Assembly (NCBI GenBank): GCA_900543085.1
Contig: UQQF01000051.1
Location: 1-15,178 of the forward strand
Origin: an uncultured Eubacteriales bacterium
Lineage (GTDB): Bacteria; Bacillota; Clostridia; Oscillospirales; Oscillospiraceae
Direction: 5' to 3'
DNA: 15,178 nucleotides
Below the pieces are notes generated by a model. It worked only from the letters and a program-made list of their open reading frames with translations. It was not told the origin of the DNA and did not search any database. Each line of letters begins with the position of its first letter. Position 1 is the first letter of the stretch. A program made the position numbers and the translations under genes. Of the stretch, positions 7,026-14,053 are shown piece by piece.

Positions 7026-8171
7026 ATGTCCAACCGCATTATGCTCAACCAGACCTCTTATCACGGCGCGGGCGCCGTCCGCGAGATCCCCGGCGAGGTG
7101 AAGGCTCGCGGCTTCAAGAAGGCGCTCGTCGTCTGCGGCCCGAGCATCCTCAAGCACGGCGTGGTCGCCAACGTCACCGACCAGCTCGACGCCGAGGGGC
7201 TCGCCTACGAGATCTACTCCGACATCAAGGCCAACCCGACCATAGAGAACGTCCAGGCCGGCGTCGAGGCCTACAAGGCCGCCGGAGCCGACTACATCAT
7301 CGCCATCGGCGGCGGCAGCCCGATGGACACCGCCAAGGCCATCGGCATCATCGTCACCAACCCCGAGTTCGCCGACGTGCGCTCCCTCGAGGGCACCGCG
7401 CCCACCAAGAACCCCTGCGCGCCGATAATCGCCGTGCCCACCACCGCCGGCACCGCCGCCGAGGTCACCATCAACTACGTCATCACCGACGTTGAGCGCC
7501 GCCGCAAGTTCGTCTGCGTGGACGCCCACGACATGCCCATCGTGGCCGTCGTCGACCCCGAGATGATGAACTCCATGCCCAAGGGGCTCACCGCCAGCAC
7601 CGGCATGGACGCCCTGACCCACGCCATCGAGGGCTACACCACCCAGGCCGCCTGGGAGATGACCGACATGTTCCACCTCAAGGCGATAGAGCTTATCAGC
7701 AAGAACCTCCGCGCCGCCGTGGCCGGTGACCCCGCCGGACGCGAGGGCATGGCTCTCGGCCAGTACATCGCCGGTATGGGCTTCAGCAACGTCGGCCTCG
7801 GCATCGCGCACAGCATGGCTCACACCCTGGGCGCCGTGTACGACACGCCGCACGGCGTGGCCTGCGCGATGATGCTGCCCATCGTCATGGAGTACAACGC
7901 CGACGCCACCGGCGAGCGCTACCGCGAGATCGCCCGCGCCATGGGCGTGGAGGGCGTCGACTCCATGAGCCAGGACGAGTACCGCGCCGCGGCCATCAAC
8001 GCCGTGCGCCAGCTCAGCGAGGACGTCGGCATCCCCAGCAAGCTCGAGGCTCTCAAGGAGGAGGATCTTCCCTTCCTCGCCCAGAGCGCCTATGACGACG
8101 CCTGCCGCCCCGGCAACCCCAAGGACACCAGCGTGGAAGACCTGACCATGCTGTTCCGCAAGCTGATGTAA
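7026..8171 (+). CDS. fucO: iron-containing alcohol dehydrogenase, lactaldehyde reductase (FucO) type
   Basis: A 381-residue group III (iron-dependent) alcohol dehydrogenase, the length of E. coli FucO and alignable with it from end to end. It probably reduces lactaldehyde to 1,2-propanediol, or another short aldehyde, with NADH in the cytoplasm, recycling NAD+ during fermentation. Visible features are the nucleotide-binding GGGSPMDTAKA (from about 95), PTTAGTAAEVTINYVITD, and RRKFVCVD. The four expected metal ligands are D195, H199, H262 and H276 (in GMDALTHAIEG, GIAHSMAH and TPHG). AAGGAGG (7011-7017) is 8 nt before the ATG. No fucose or rhamnose catabolic gene is nearby, so the physiological substrate may differ. 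Monocistronic, with its own promoter and terminator. Confidence 0.93.
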   Translation: MSNRIMLNQTSYHGAGAVREIPGEVKARGFKKALVVCGPSILKHGVVANVTDQLDAEGLAYEIYSDIKANPTIENVQAGVEAYKAAGADYIIAIGGGSPMDTAKAIGIIVTNPEFADVRSLEGTAPTKNPCAPIIAVPTTAGTAAEVTINYVITDVERRRKFVCVDAHDMPIVAVVDPEMMNSMPKGLTASTGMDALTHAIEGYTTQAAWEMTDMFHLKAIELISKNLRAAVAGDPAGREGMALGQYIAGMGFSNVGLGIAHSMAHTLGAVYDTPHGVACAMMLPIVMEYNADATGERYREIARAMGVEGVDSMSQDEYRAAAINAVRQLSEDVGIPSKLEALKEEDLPFLAQSAYDDACRPGNPKDTSVEDLTMLFRKLM

Positions 8172-8193
8172 TAGAGCGGTTAAGATAAGCTAT

Positions 8194-8219
8194 CACCCCG
8201 GGACTCTTGTCCCGGGGTG
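8194..8219 (+). terminator. intrinsic terminator of the FucO-like gene
   Basis: An 11-bp perfect stem CACCCCGGGAC/GTCCCGGGGTG with a TCTT loop is followed by TTTCATCTT. Its right arm is repeated at 8457-8471 beyond the hairpin train. Confidence 0.85.
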
Positions 8220-8222
8220 TTT

Positions 8223-8456
8223 CATCTTGTCAAAAAACCTCGTAGAGTTTCGCGCCCGATGGGCGCGAAAGGGACTGAGATCATTTTCGGCGGCGGCGTG
8301 TACGTCGCCGAAAATACTTCTCGCGAAGCGAGCGTCGAATTGGCCGCCTTTGGCGGTCAACCGAGGCGCAGAGCGAAGCGCTGGTCTCCATCGGCCGCTC
8401 GCGGCCGGGGGACTTTATTGTCAAAAAGGCCGTCGCGGCCTTTTTGACAGTCTCAG
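8223..8456. repeat. hairpin-train element (MITE-like), flanked by 15-bp direct repeats
   Basis: This noncoding block is almost entirely inverted repeats. Stems are 8248-8257/8261-8270 (10 bp), 8283-8295/8303-8315 (13 bp, one G-T), 8320-8324/8328-8332, 8340-8348/8352-8360 (one G-T), 8372-8375/8379-8382, 8392-8397/8402-8407, and 8419-8432/8436-8449 (14 bp, perfect). The ends carry TGTCAAAAA (8228-8236) and TTTTTGACA (8441-8449) as inverted termini. TGTCCCGGGGTGTTT flanks it at 8208-8222 and 8457-8471. There is no transposase or plausible protein frame. The overall look is a non-autonomous mobile or intergenic repeat; copy number cannot be judged from one window. Confidence 0.6.
8419..8449. terminator. 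14-bp hairpin, likely terminator for the minus-strand lipoprotein
   Basis: TGTCAAAAAGGCCG pairs perfectly with its complement around a TCG loop. The T5 tract in the descending arm on either strand gives terminator character. It lies about 24 nt after the lipoprotein stop on the minus strand. Confidence 0.6.
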
Positions 8457-8472
8457 TGTCCCGGGGTGTTTG

Positions 8473-9149
8473 TCATTGCGCGAGCGGCGGGTTTTCTTCG
8501 CTCAGGAAGCACAGGCACAGCACATACACGCCGTCCATGCCCTCGAAAACCTCCGGGTTATAGAAGCCCTCGGGGTCGGCGCTGACGACTTCTCCGCTGT
8601 CCGTCTCCGGGTCGTAAGTGCCAAAGACCTGGACGGCGACCGGGATGTTCTGCCCGGTCTGCGCGGTGACGCTCCGCCCCAGCGGCCGGAGAGGTAGAAG
8701 CCGGAATCGGGAGGCTCAAAACTCGGGCTCCCGGCGCTGCTGAGGACGCCGGACGGGGTAGTGAAATTCACAGTGGCGCCGTCTGCCAGCCCTGGGGTCA
8801 CGACGGAGAACCGGCCCTCTGCCAGGTCAAAGGCAAAGCCCGCCGTGCAGTGTACCCAGGCGCCGTCCTCCAGGCTGAACACCCGCGCCTCCGCACCCGT
8901 GATTTCGCCCTCCGTCTCCAGCTCGTACATGTGTACCTCGTCGCCGATGCGCGAGGACAGGTAGGCAATCTCCTGCTCCTCCTCGGTAAGCTCCACGGGA
9001 GTGACGGTGACGGTTATCGGGTCGCTCTCCGCGTACTCCTGCACCGGCGGAGTGGGCACAGGGGTGGGGGAGACCTCAACGTCCGCGTCGCCGCAGCCGG
9101 TGAATACGGCCAGCACCAGCGCGAGCATCAATGCAAGAGCCTTTTTCAT
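8473..9149 (-). CDS. putative lipoprotein with an apparent frameshift
   Basis: The ATG at 9149 follows GGAGG (9157-9161) and opens MKKALALMLALVLAVFTGC, a lipoprotein signal with the lipid-accepting Cys at residue 19. A Pro/Thr linker (PTPVPTPP) and a beta-rich domain follow. The open frame runs to 8502, but after about residue 157 it becomes Arg/Ser/Pro-rich low-quality sequence. In the neighbouring frame the same DNA reads sensibly: SVTAQTGQNIPVAVQVFG, then GFYNPEVFEGMDGVYVL, ending at TGA 8473-8475. One base is missing at or near the G-run at 8677-8680; restoring it gives 225 residues. The tail matches the pattern of the second lipoprotein (9707-10360), which supports the reconstruction. 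Function is unknown; it may be a pseudogene or a sequencing error. Confidence 0.75.
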
Positions 9150-9178
9150 AAGCGTTCCTCCTCGTGTCGTTTGTGCTC

Positions 9179-9206
9179 ATTATATCATATTGGGGGGGTG
9201 AAGCAA
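9179..9206 (-). promoter_or_regulatory. promoter of the frameshifted lipoprotein
   Basis: Minus-strand TATAAT (9179-9184) lies 16 bp from a weak TTGCTT (9201-9206). It faces away from the promoter of the FakA-like gene. Confidence 0.5.
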
Positions 9207-9267
9207 GAAAAATCCGCCAAATTGCTCAAAAAATATGCGGCGATGGAGCGGCCTGTTCCGATGCGGC

Positions 9268-9296
9268 TTGTAATTTGCGGCCTTTGGCGCTATCAT
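9268..9296 (+). promoter_or_regulatory. promoter of the small FakA-domain gene
   Basis: TTGTAA (9268-9273) and TATCAT (9291-9296) are spaced 17 bp. The leader is under 20 nt and contains AAGGAG. Confidence 0.5.
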
Positions 9297-9320
9297 ATAA
9301 CATGAAAGGAGCGGCTGACC

Positions 9321-9569
9321 ATGGAATTCAAGTACGACACTCAGCTTCTGCTCGAGGGCGAGAACCTCGACGAGGACGTCATACACGACTACATACAGGA
9401 GAACATCCCCGGCGACTGCCTGCTGGTTGCGGGAGGCGACGACCTCATAAAGCTGCACTTCCACACCAACGTGCCCTGGCGCGTGCTGGAATACTGCGCC
9501 ACCCTCGGCGACGTCTACGACGTCGTGGTGGAGAATATGGAGCGCCAGGCGAATGGGCTACAGGGGTGA
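9321..9569 (+). CDS. small protein equal to the middle domain of FakA/YloV (DAK2-phosphatase family)
   Basis: An 82-residue protein. It resembles the segment that follows the DAK2 kinase domain in FakA (YloV), the fatty-acid kinase of Firmicutes, in its typical order. A Y-x-T opening strand (residues 5-7) is followed by GDCLLVAGGDDLIKLHFHTN (31-50), then P-x-x-V-L-E-Y, L-G-D-V-Y-D, and ENMERQ (71-76). The kinase domain and the C-terminal partner-binding domain are absent. The HxH pair (H46, H48) is kept, while the Cys I expect after the opening Tyr is Asp (D6). AAGGAG at 9306-9311 supports the start, and the stop is followed by a new promoter, so it is a free-standing gene. It has no kinase activity of its own; it may bind a partner or metal. 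Role unknown. Confidence 0.8.
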   Translation: MEFKYDTQLLLEGENLDEDVIHDYIQENIPGDCLLVAGGDDLIKLHFHTNVPWRVLEYCATLGDVYDVVVENMERQANGLQG

Positions 9570-9654
9570 TAAATGCGGAGCCCGTCTGCCGGTGTGGTAT
9601 TGGACTGCGGCGTGTGCGAATCATTAAGTTTGCATGAAGAATCCTTTAAGCGTA

Positions 9655-9683
9655 TTGCCAGACGCCTCCCTCGACCTTATAAT
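9655..9683 (+). promoter_or_regulatory. strong promoter of the second lipoprotein
   Basis: TTGCCA (9655-9660) and TATAAT (9678-9683) are spaced exactly 17 bp, 11 of 12 consensus bases, the best promoter in the window. Confidence 0.8.
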
Positions 9684-9706
9684 GGCTCCAGAAGGAGATT
9701 ATTGGG

Positions 9707-10360
9707 ATGAAGAGACGCCTTGCCGCACTGGCCGCGATGCTCGCCCTTGCGCTGACGTTGAGCAGCTGTGAGATGGTTGGCCAGCGCACAGCGCCGACGC
9801 CGCCTACGGTGTCCGGGTACCTAATCCCGACTGAGCTGTCGGAGTCTGAGATGGGTCTGCTCGACCTATTTGGGACGGATGCCGACGGCTGGCAGCTGTA
9901 TGATTTCTTTGCTCCGGAGGGCACGCAGTACACCGCGTTCACGCTCTGGCAGCTGGAGGAAGGGGAGTGGCAGGAGCTATCGCACAGTACAGCCGCCACC
10001 GCCATGGGTGACGGGCAGGACGGATATGGTGGACGCATCGCCGTACACTTTGACCATGAGACGCTGAGTTTTGAGTACGCCTGCCAGTTCGCAAACGGTA
10101 CCGTCCGCCACGACCCGCTGATACTGGGCGGGGATGGGGGCGAGAGCCTTGCCTGGGGCGTGTCCTTGCTTGCCGAGAGCACTGCGGCGGATACCAATGC
10201 GCCCATGGCGCTGATGCTCATATCTGCCACGAGCGGGAACTCCCACACCCAGTATATACCGCAGATAGGCTTTGACGAGCCGGAGCTCTTCGACGGGTCG
10301 CACGTTTACGATTACGCGCTGACGGTTGAGTTTCGCTTATCGCTTGCAGACCAGAGCTGA
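9707..10360 (+). CDS. putative lipoprotein, paralogue of the 8473-9149 gene
   Basis: A 217-residue protein with a lipoprotein signal (MKRRLAALAAMLALALTLSSC, LSSC lipobox, lipidated Cys at residue 21), so it should be anchored on the outer face of the membrane. AAGGAG (9692-9697) lies 9 nt before the ATG. A Pro/Thr linker leads to a compact beta-rich domain without recognised catalytic motifs. Its plan follows the upstream minus-strand lipoprotein: P-x-E-L-x-E-x-E early, a G-x-W strand in the middle, and G-F-x-x-P-E-x-F-x-G-x-x-x-Y near the end. It has its own promoter and terminator. I do not recognise the family; a ligand-binding or sensory role is possible but not shown. Confidence 0.85.
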   Translation: MKRRLAALAAMLALALTLSSCEMVGQRTAPTPPTVSGYLIPTELSESEMGLLDLFGTDADGWQLYDFFAPEGTQYTAFTLWQLEEGEWQELSHSTAATAMGDGQDGYGGRIAVHFDHETLSFEYACQFANGTVRHDPLILGGDGGESLAWGVSLLAESTAADTNAPMALMLISATSGNSHTQYIPQIGFDEPELFDGSHVYDYALTVEFRLSLADQS

Positions 10361-10398
10361 AAATCTCCCCGGTTTTGAAAAAACCGGGGAGATTTTTT
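10361..10398 (+). terminator. intrinsic terminator after the second lipoprotein
   Basis: A 16-bp stem (10361-10376 with 10380-10395) around GAA is followed by more T residues. It isolates the lipoprotein from the sigma operon. Confidence 0.92.
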
Positions 10399-10458
10399 GC
10401 GCTTGCTCATCCTTTTGGCCAACCTGATACGTTATACTATATGTGAGGCGGTGAGGAA

Positions 10459-10977
10459 ATGGAGCGCTCGGACGCGGAGTTGGTGCGTCAAATAGGCCGC
10501 GGTGAAGCTCAGGCGCTGGACGAACTTGTCCGGCGCTGGTATCCGCGCGTCTGGAAATACGTCTACCGCCTCTGCGGCGACGAGGACGACGCCTGTGACC
10601 TGACACAGGACACCTTCCTGGCGGTCGTGCGCTCCGTCGGGAGCTACCGGCCGTGGCGCAGCTTTTCCGGGTGGATATTCACCATAGCGCACAACAAGTG
10701 CGTGGACCACTTCCGCCTGGCGCGCCACGACTACGAGCTTCAAACTGCCGACGAGCCGCTCGCGGAGCCGTTTGAACACGCGGCGCTGGAGCGCGCGGCG
10801 CTGTCCGAGGCGCTCGGCCGCCTGCCGGAGAAGCAGCGCGAGGCCGTGGTGCTGCACTACCTGGGCGGACTGACGGCAAAGGAGATAGCCGAGCGGACGT
10901 CCGCGCCGCTTCCGACGGTGAAAAGCCGGCTGAAGTCCGCGCGCAGGGCGCTGGCCGAGTATTTGCGGGAGGACTGA
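10459..10977 (+). CDS. ECF-type sigma-70 family RNA polymerase sigma factor
   Basis: A 172-residue sigma factor of the extracytoplasmic-function group, with only regions 2 and 4. Region 2 spans about 20-88 (DELVRRWYPRVWKYVYRL, DLTQDTFLAVV, FSGWIFTIAHNKCVDHFR). Region 4 spans about 113-168 (LPEKQREAVVLHYLGGLTAKEIAE, then PTVKSRLKSARRAL), the helix-turn-helix for the -35 element. A linker of about 25 residues joins them. It is the first gene of a six-gene operon whose other products are membrane proteins and an ABC ATPase, so it probably directs RNA polymerase to its own operon or related targets in response to an envelope signal. No zinc-finger anti-sigma factor follows; the next gene is a six-helix membrane protein. 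Confidence 0.93.
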   Translation: MERSDAELVRQIGRGEAQALDELVRRWYPRVWKYVYRLCGDEDDACDLTQDTFLAVVRSVGSYRPWRSFSGWIFTIAHNKCVDHFRLARHDYELQTADEPLAEPFEHAALERAALSEALGRLPEKQREAVVLHYLGGLTAKEIAERTSAPLPTVKSRLKSARRALAEYLRED

Positions 10978-10979
10978 CG

Positions 10980-11654
10980 ATGAACGAGCGTATGGAAAGG
11001 GAAATAGAGCGCACCGTGGCGGCGCTGCGCCCCTCTCTGCCTCGCCGGGGAAACTCCGGCGGGATGCCGGCCTTGCTGGGCGTGGCGGCGAGGGAGCTGA
11101 GCGTGCCCGTGCTGCTGGCAATCGTAGCCGGTACGGCGGCCTTCGGCGCGCTGCTGGCGGCGGTGCTGAGGACGCCGCTGCTGACCGCATTCTGCACCGC
11201 GCCGCTGCCGGCGATGCTCTCGCTGCACCGCTTTGTGCTGAGCGTGAACGAGCCGATGCGGGAGCTGGAGATGACGCTTCGATACTCCTACGCCGAGATG
11301 ATGACGGCCAGGACGCTGCTGGTGCTGCTGTGGTCCATGCTGGCGCTGCTCGCACTCTCGCTGGTGCTGTGGTCGAAGACTGGCGAGGGCTTCGTCCGCC
11401 TCGCGCTGGCGGGGGCGGCGCCGGAGCTGCTGATGTGCGCGCTGGTGCTGCGCCTCGGCAGGAAGGCCGACGCGGCCGTGGTCTCGGCCGTGCTCTGGTG
11501 CGCGCTGACCGTGGCGATGGTGCAGTTCAGGCTGGACGAGGTCATGAGCGCGGCGCCGACCTATGTCTATATGCTGCTGGCGCTGGCCGGGGCGGCTGCA
11601 ATGGCCGCAAGTCTTATGTCGGCGAGGAGGAACGCACATGCTTTTGGCCGCTGA
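10980..11654 (+). CDS. polytopic membrane protein, second gene of the sigma/ABC operon
   Basis: A 224-residue protein that begins 2 nt after the sigma stop, with GGGAGG (10967-10972) inside the sigma gene. A short cytoplasmic N-terminus (about 1-40, charged) is followed by about six hydrophobic segments. Between the second and third sits MRELEMTLRYSY (93-104), then MTAR and a helix. This resembles the coupling-helix loop of ABC-2 permeases. Its position after a sigma factor suggests an anti-sigma role, but it lacks the HxxxCxxC zinc motif and is mostly membrane-embedded. I read it as a permease-like subunit or a sensor that ties the sigma factor to the transporter. Not assignable to a named family by eye. 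Confidence 0.85.
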   Translation: MNERMEREIERTVAALRPSLPRRGNSGGMPALLGVAARELSVPVLLAIVAGTAAFGALLAAVLRTPLLTAFCTAPLPAMLSLHRFVLSVNEPMRELEMTLRYSYAEMMTARTLLVLLWSMLALLALSLVLWSKTGEGFVRLALAGAAPELLMCALVLRLGRKADAAVVSAVLWCALTVAMVQFRLDEVMSAAPTYVYMLLALAGAAAMAASLMSARRNAHAFGR

Positions 11655-12474
11655 AGCGCGCAAGCACCGCGCCCTGCGAGAGGTGCCGGTCGCATTAGTC
11701 CTGGCGCTGGTGTACTTCATTCTCAACGCCGAGCCGCAAAATCCCGTGCAGGATCAGCGCACGCTGTGGTTCCTCACACAGCAGGACATCCGAGCCGGAG
11801 TCGGCACCGGGGTGGCCTTCCTGACAGCCGTGGGTTTGCCGAGGCTGATGACCTGTGAGCGCGAGCTGGGCACCGGCGAGCTTATACGCTCCTCGCGGCG
11901 GGGAGCGGCGTACACGTTCGGCGCAAAGCTGGGCTACGCCGCCATATACTGCCTGCTGAGCGTGCTGCTGGGCATGGTCTTCGGCCTGGGCGTGAGCGGC
12001 TCCGGCTTCGGCTTCGAGGGAGCCTTTGAGCCGGTAGCGGAAGCGTTCTATTACGACGTTAGTCTGACGCCGGGGCTGACGAACATAGGCTACTGTCTGC
12101 TGCAATACCTGTTTTTGTACATAGGCACGCTCTACTATGCCGCGCTGGTGCTGCTTATAGCCGCGATATGCCGGAGAGCCGTTCCGGCGGTGATTCTCAG
12201 CGGAGGGCTGCACGTGTTCTCCATGCTGGGCAGCACCGACACGATAGGCCGCTTCCTGGGGTACGACATCGGCAATGCGGCGTTCAGGCTGCACCTGCTG
12301 CTGCCGGGGGGATTCGTGCTGCACGACAGCTTCAATACGCGCTACTGGAGTTCGCTGCCGCAGTGCGCGGCGAGCCTGGGCTGCGTCTGGAAGCCGCTGT
12401 CGTTCGCGCCGGCGATGACCGCGGCGCTGGTTCTGGCGCTGTGGCTGATCTATAAGAGGAGGGACAAAAGATGA
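11638..12474 (+). CDS. ABC-2-like membrane protein, first of a tandem pair
   Basis: A 278-residue protein with about six membrane segments (near 17-30, 55-72, 101-119, 151-178, 181-198, 260-273). I chose the ATG at 11638 because GAGGAGG (11624-11630) precedes it; this overlaps the previous gene by 17 nt. A cytosolic loop CERELGTGELIRSSRRG (73-89) looks like the part of an ABC-2 permease that docks on the ATPase. A periplasmic-side stretch GAFEPVAEAFYYDVSLTPG lies between helices. The next gene is a clear paralogue with the same plan. It probably forms part of the membrane pore of the ABC exporter encoded at 14050-14910. Substrate unknown. Confidence 0.85.
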   Translation: MLLAAEARKHRALREVPVALVLALVYFILNAEPQNPVQDQRTLWFLTQQDIRAGVGTGVAFLTAVGLPRLMTCERELGTGELIRSSRRGAAYTFGAKLGYAAIYCLLSVLLGMVFGLGVSGSGFGFEGAFEPVAEAFYYDVSLTPGLTNIGYCLLQYLFLYIGTLYYAALVLLIAAICRRAVPAVILSGGLHVFSMLGSTDTIGRFLGYDIGNAAFRLHLLLPGGFVLHDSFNTRYWSSLPQCAASLGCVWKPLSFAPAMTAALVLALWLIYKRRDKR

Positions 12475-13343
12475 AGACCGCCAGGCACTCTGACAGCCTG
12501 CTGCTTGGCGAGGCGCGAAAACACCTGGCCTTTCGCGAGGTGTGGGTGGCTCTGGCGCTGACGCTGGTGTATTTCGTCCTCTTTGCCAAGCCGATGTCCG
12601 ACGTGGAGACCAGGTGGCTCATAACTCAGCACGAGATATACAGAATGGGCAACATAGGCGTGGCGTTCATGCTGATAACCACCCTGCCGAGGCTCGTGAC
12701 CTGCGAGGGCGATTACGGCACCCGCGCGCTAATCTGCGCATCCCGGCACGGGGCGAGGGACACGTTCCGCGCAAAGCTGGGCTATGCCGCCGTCTGCTGC
12801 CTTGCGTGCGTGCTGCTGGCCATGGTCTTCGGCCTGGGCGTGAGCGCGGGCGGCTATGGCTTCAAGGGTGCGTTTGAGCCGGTGGCGGAGGCGCAGTATT
12901 ACAGCGTAAGGCTGACGCCGGGACTTACGAACATAGGCTACTGCCTGCTGCAATACCTGTTTTTCTACGTCGGAGCGCTGTATTTCGCGGCGTTTGTGCT
13001 GCTGGTGGCGGCGCTGACACGGCGCGCGGCGTTGACGGTGGGGCTGTGCACGCTGCTGTATGTCTACGGCGTGCTGTGCAACACCGGGGTAATGGTTACC
13101 CTGGTCGGAGACTCGTGGCTGATTAACGCGGCGTACGTGCTGAACCTGCTGCTGCCGACGGGGTTCATCACGCACGAGAGCTTCAACGCGCTGTACTTTG
13201 ACCCGCATCTCATGCCGTATAGTCACCGGGGAACCGGAGGCGACCTGGGCTACGTCTGGATAGCCCTGCTGTACGCCTTCGCGGTCACGGCGCTGATAGT
13301 GTTTGCGCTCTGGCGCGTGTACCGGAGGAGGGACAGGACGTGA
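12471..13343 (+). CDS. ABC-2-like membrane protein, second of a tandem pair
   Basis: A 290-residue paralogue of the preceding product, translationally coupled to it by an ATGA overlap (start 12471, previous stop 12472-12474). Shared blocks include GEARKH/AAEARKH near the N-terminus, GxxF-AKLGYAA, AMVFGLGVS or GMVFGLGVS, GAFEPVAEA, and LTPGLTNIGYCLLQYLF, identical in both. The coupling-like loop is CEGDYGTRALICASRHG (78-94). The last third is less conserved, and the loop before the final helix is longer (Tyr/His/Pro-rich, about 240-260). The pair may act as a heterodimer, each half contributing to one exporter. Substrate unknown. Confidence 0.87.
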   Translation: MKTARHSDSLLLGEARKHLAFREVWVALALTLVYFVLFAKPMSDVETRWLITQHEIYRMGNIGVAFMLITTLPRLVTCEGDYGTRALICASRHGARDTFRAKLGYAAVCCLACVLLAMVFGLGVSAGGYGFKGAFEPVAEAQYYSVRLTPGLTNIGYCLLQYLFFYVGALYFAAFVLLVAALTRRAALTVGLCTLLYVYGVLCNTGVMVTLVGDSWLINAAYVLNLLLPTGFITHESFNALYFDPHLMPYSHRGTGGDLGYVWIALLYAFAVTALIVFALWRVYRRRDRT

Positions 13344-14053
13344 GCGAGTTCGGACGCATGTACAAAAACGCCCTGACCTGGGGCGTGCTGGCCGCCGGAC
13401 TGCTGTTTCGCGGCGCGCTGGCCGCGATGGACGCGCTCTACCGCGGCGGCAGCTTCTGGCAGAGAGCGGCGGGATTCTGGGACGGGACAGGCTCGGTCGC
13501 GCTGGCCGCGCTGGTGCTTCTGGCGCTGATACACGTGTTCTCCGCCGACCGGGAGACGGGGGTCGAGGAGCTTGTCCTGACCACGCCGTTCGGGCGGGGG
13601 AGGCTGTTCGCCCGGAGGATAGCGGCGGCGGCGCTCGCCGCCGTGACCGGCGCGCTCATACTCGCTGCGGGCAACCTGGCGCTGTCGGCGCTGCTTTCGA
13701 GCGAGCCCGTGCCGGTGGGCTGGCTGAGCGGCTATGCGCGCACGAGCCTTACGGCGGTGCTGGGCGCGGCGCTGTACGCCGTGTTCGCCGGCTGCATCTG
13801 CGACGCGCTGAGGGCTCATGCCGCCGCCGTGTGCCTTGCGGGCGCGCCGGTGGCGCTGGCCTACTTCGTCAACACCGCAGGCGTGGACTTGAGCGCGGCA
13901 ATGCGCCTGGTGCAGGGCGGGGCCTTCACTCCGCTGATGCGCGGCAGGGCGCCCGAAGGGAACGCGGCGCTCTGGGCTGCCTGGTACGCGCTGCTGCTCA
14001 CGGCCGTTCTGGCCTGGGCACTTAAATCGAGAAAGGGGAGGAAGGCGCTGTGA
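13340..14053 (+). CDS. third ABC-2-like membrane permease subunit
   Basis: A 237-residue hydrophobic protein starting at a GTG (13340) that overlaps the previous stop by 4 nt, so it is coupled. About six membrane segments are seen. The first cytosolic loop holds ADRETGVEELVLTTPFGRGRL (69-89), the same placement and flavour as in the two upstream proteins and typical of ABC-2 permeases, where an E-x-G element precedes an amphipathic helix. It is unlike the tandem pair outside that loop. Ala and Leu content is very high, matching the GC-rich genome. It probably completes the membrane part of the transporter. Confidence 0.85.
   Translation: MSEFGRMYKNALTWGVLAAGLLFRGALAAMDALYRGGSFWQRAAGFWDGTGSVALAALVLLALIHVFSADRETGVEELVLTTPFGRGRLFARRIAAAALAAVTGALILAAGNLALSALLSSEPVPVGWLSGYARTSLTAVLGAALYAVFAGCICDALRAHAAAVCLAGAPVALAYFVNTAGVDLSAAMRLVQGGAFTPLMRGRAPEGNAALWAAWYALLLTAVLAWALKSRKGRKAL

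Noticed and set aside
8223..8456. CRISPR array or tRNA cluster in the hairpin-rich block
   Set aside because: The stems differ in sequence and spacing, there are no direct repeats with unique spacers, and no cloverleaf with conserved tRNA residues.
10980..11654. Classical zinc-binding anti-sigma factor after the ECF gene
   Set aside because: No HxxxCxxC motif and about six membrane segments rather than one; its loop looks like that of an ABC-2 permease.
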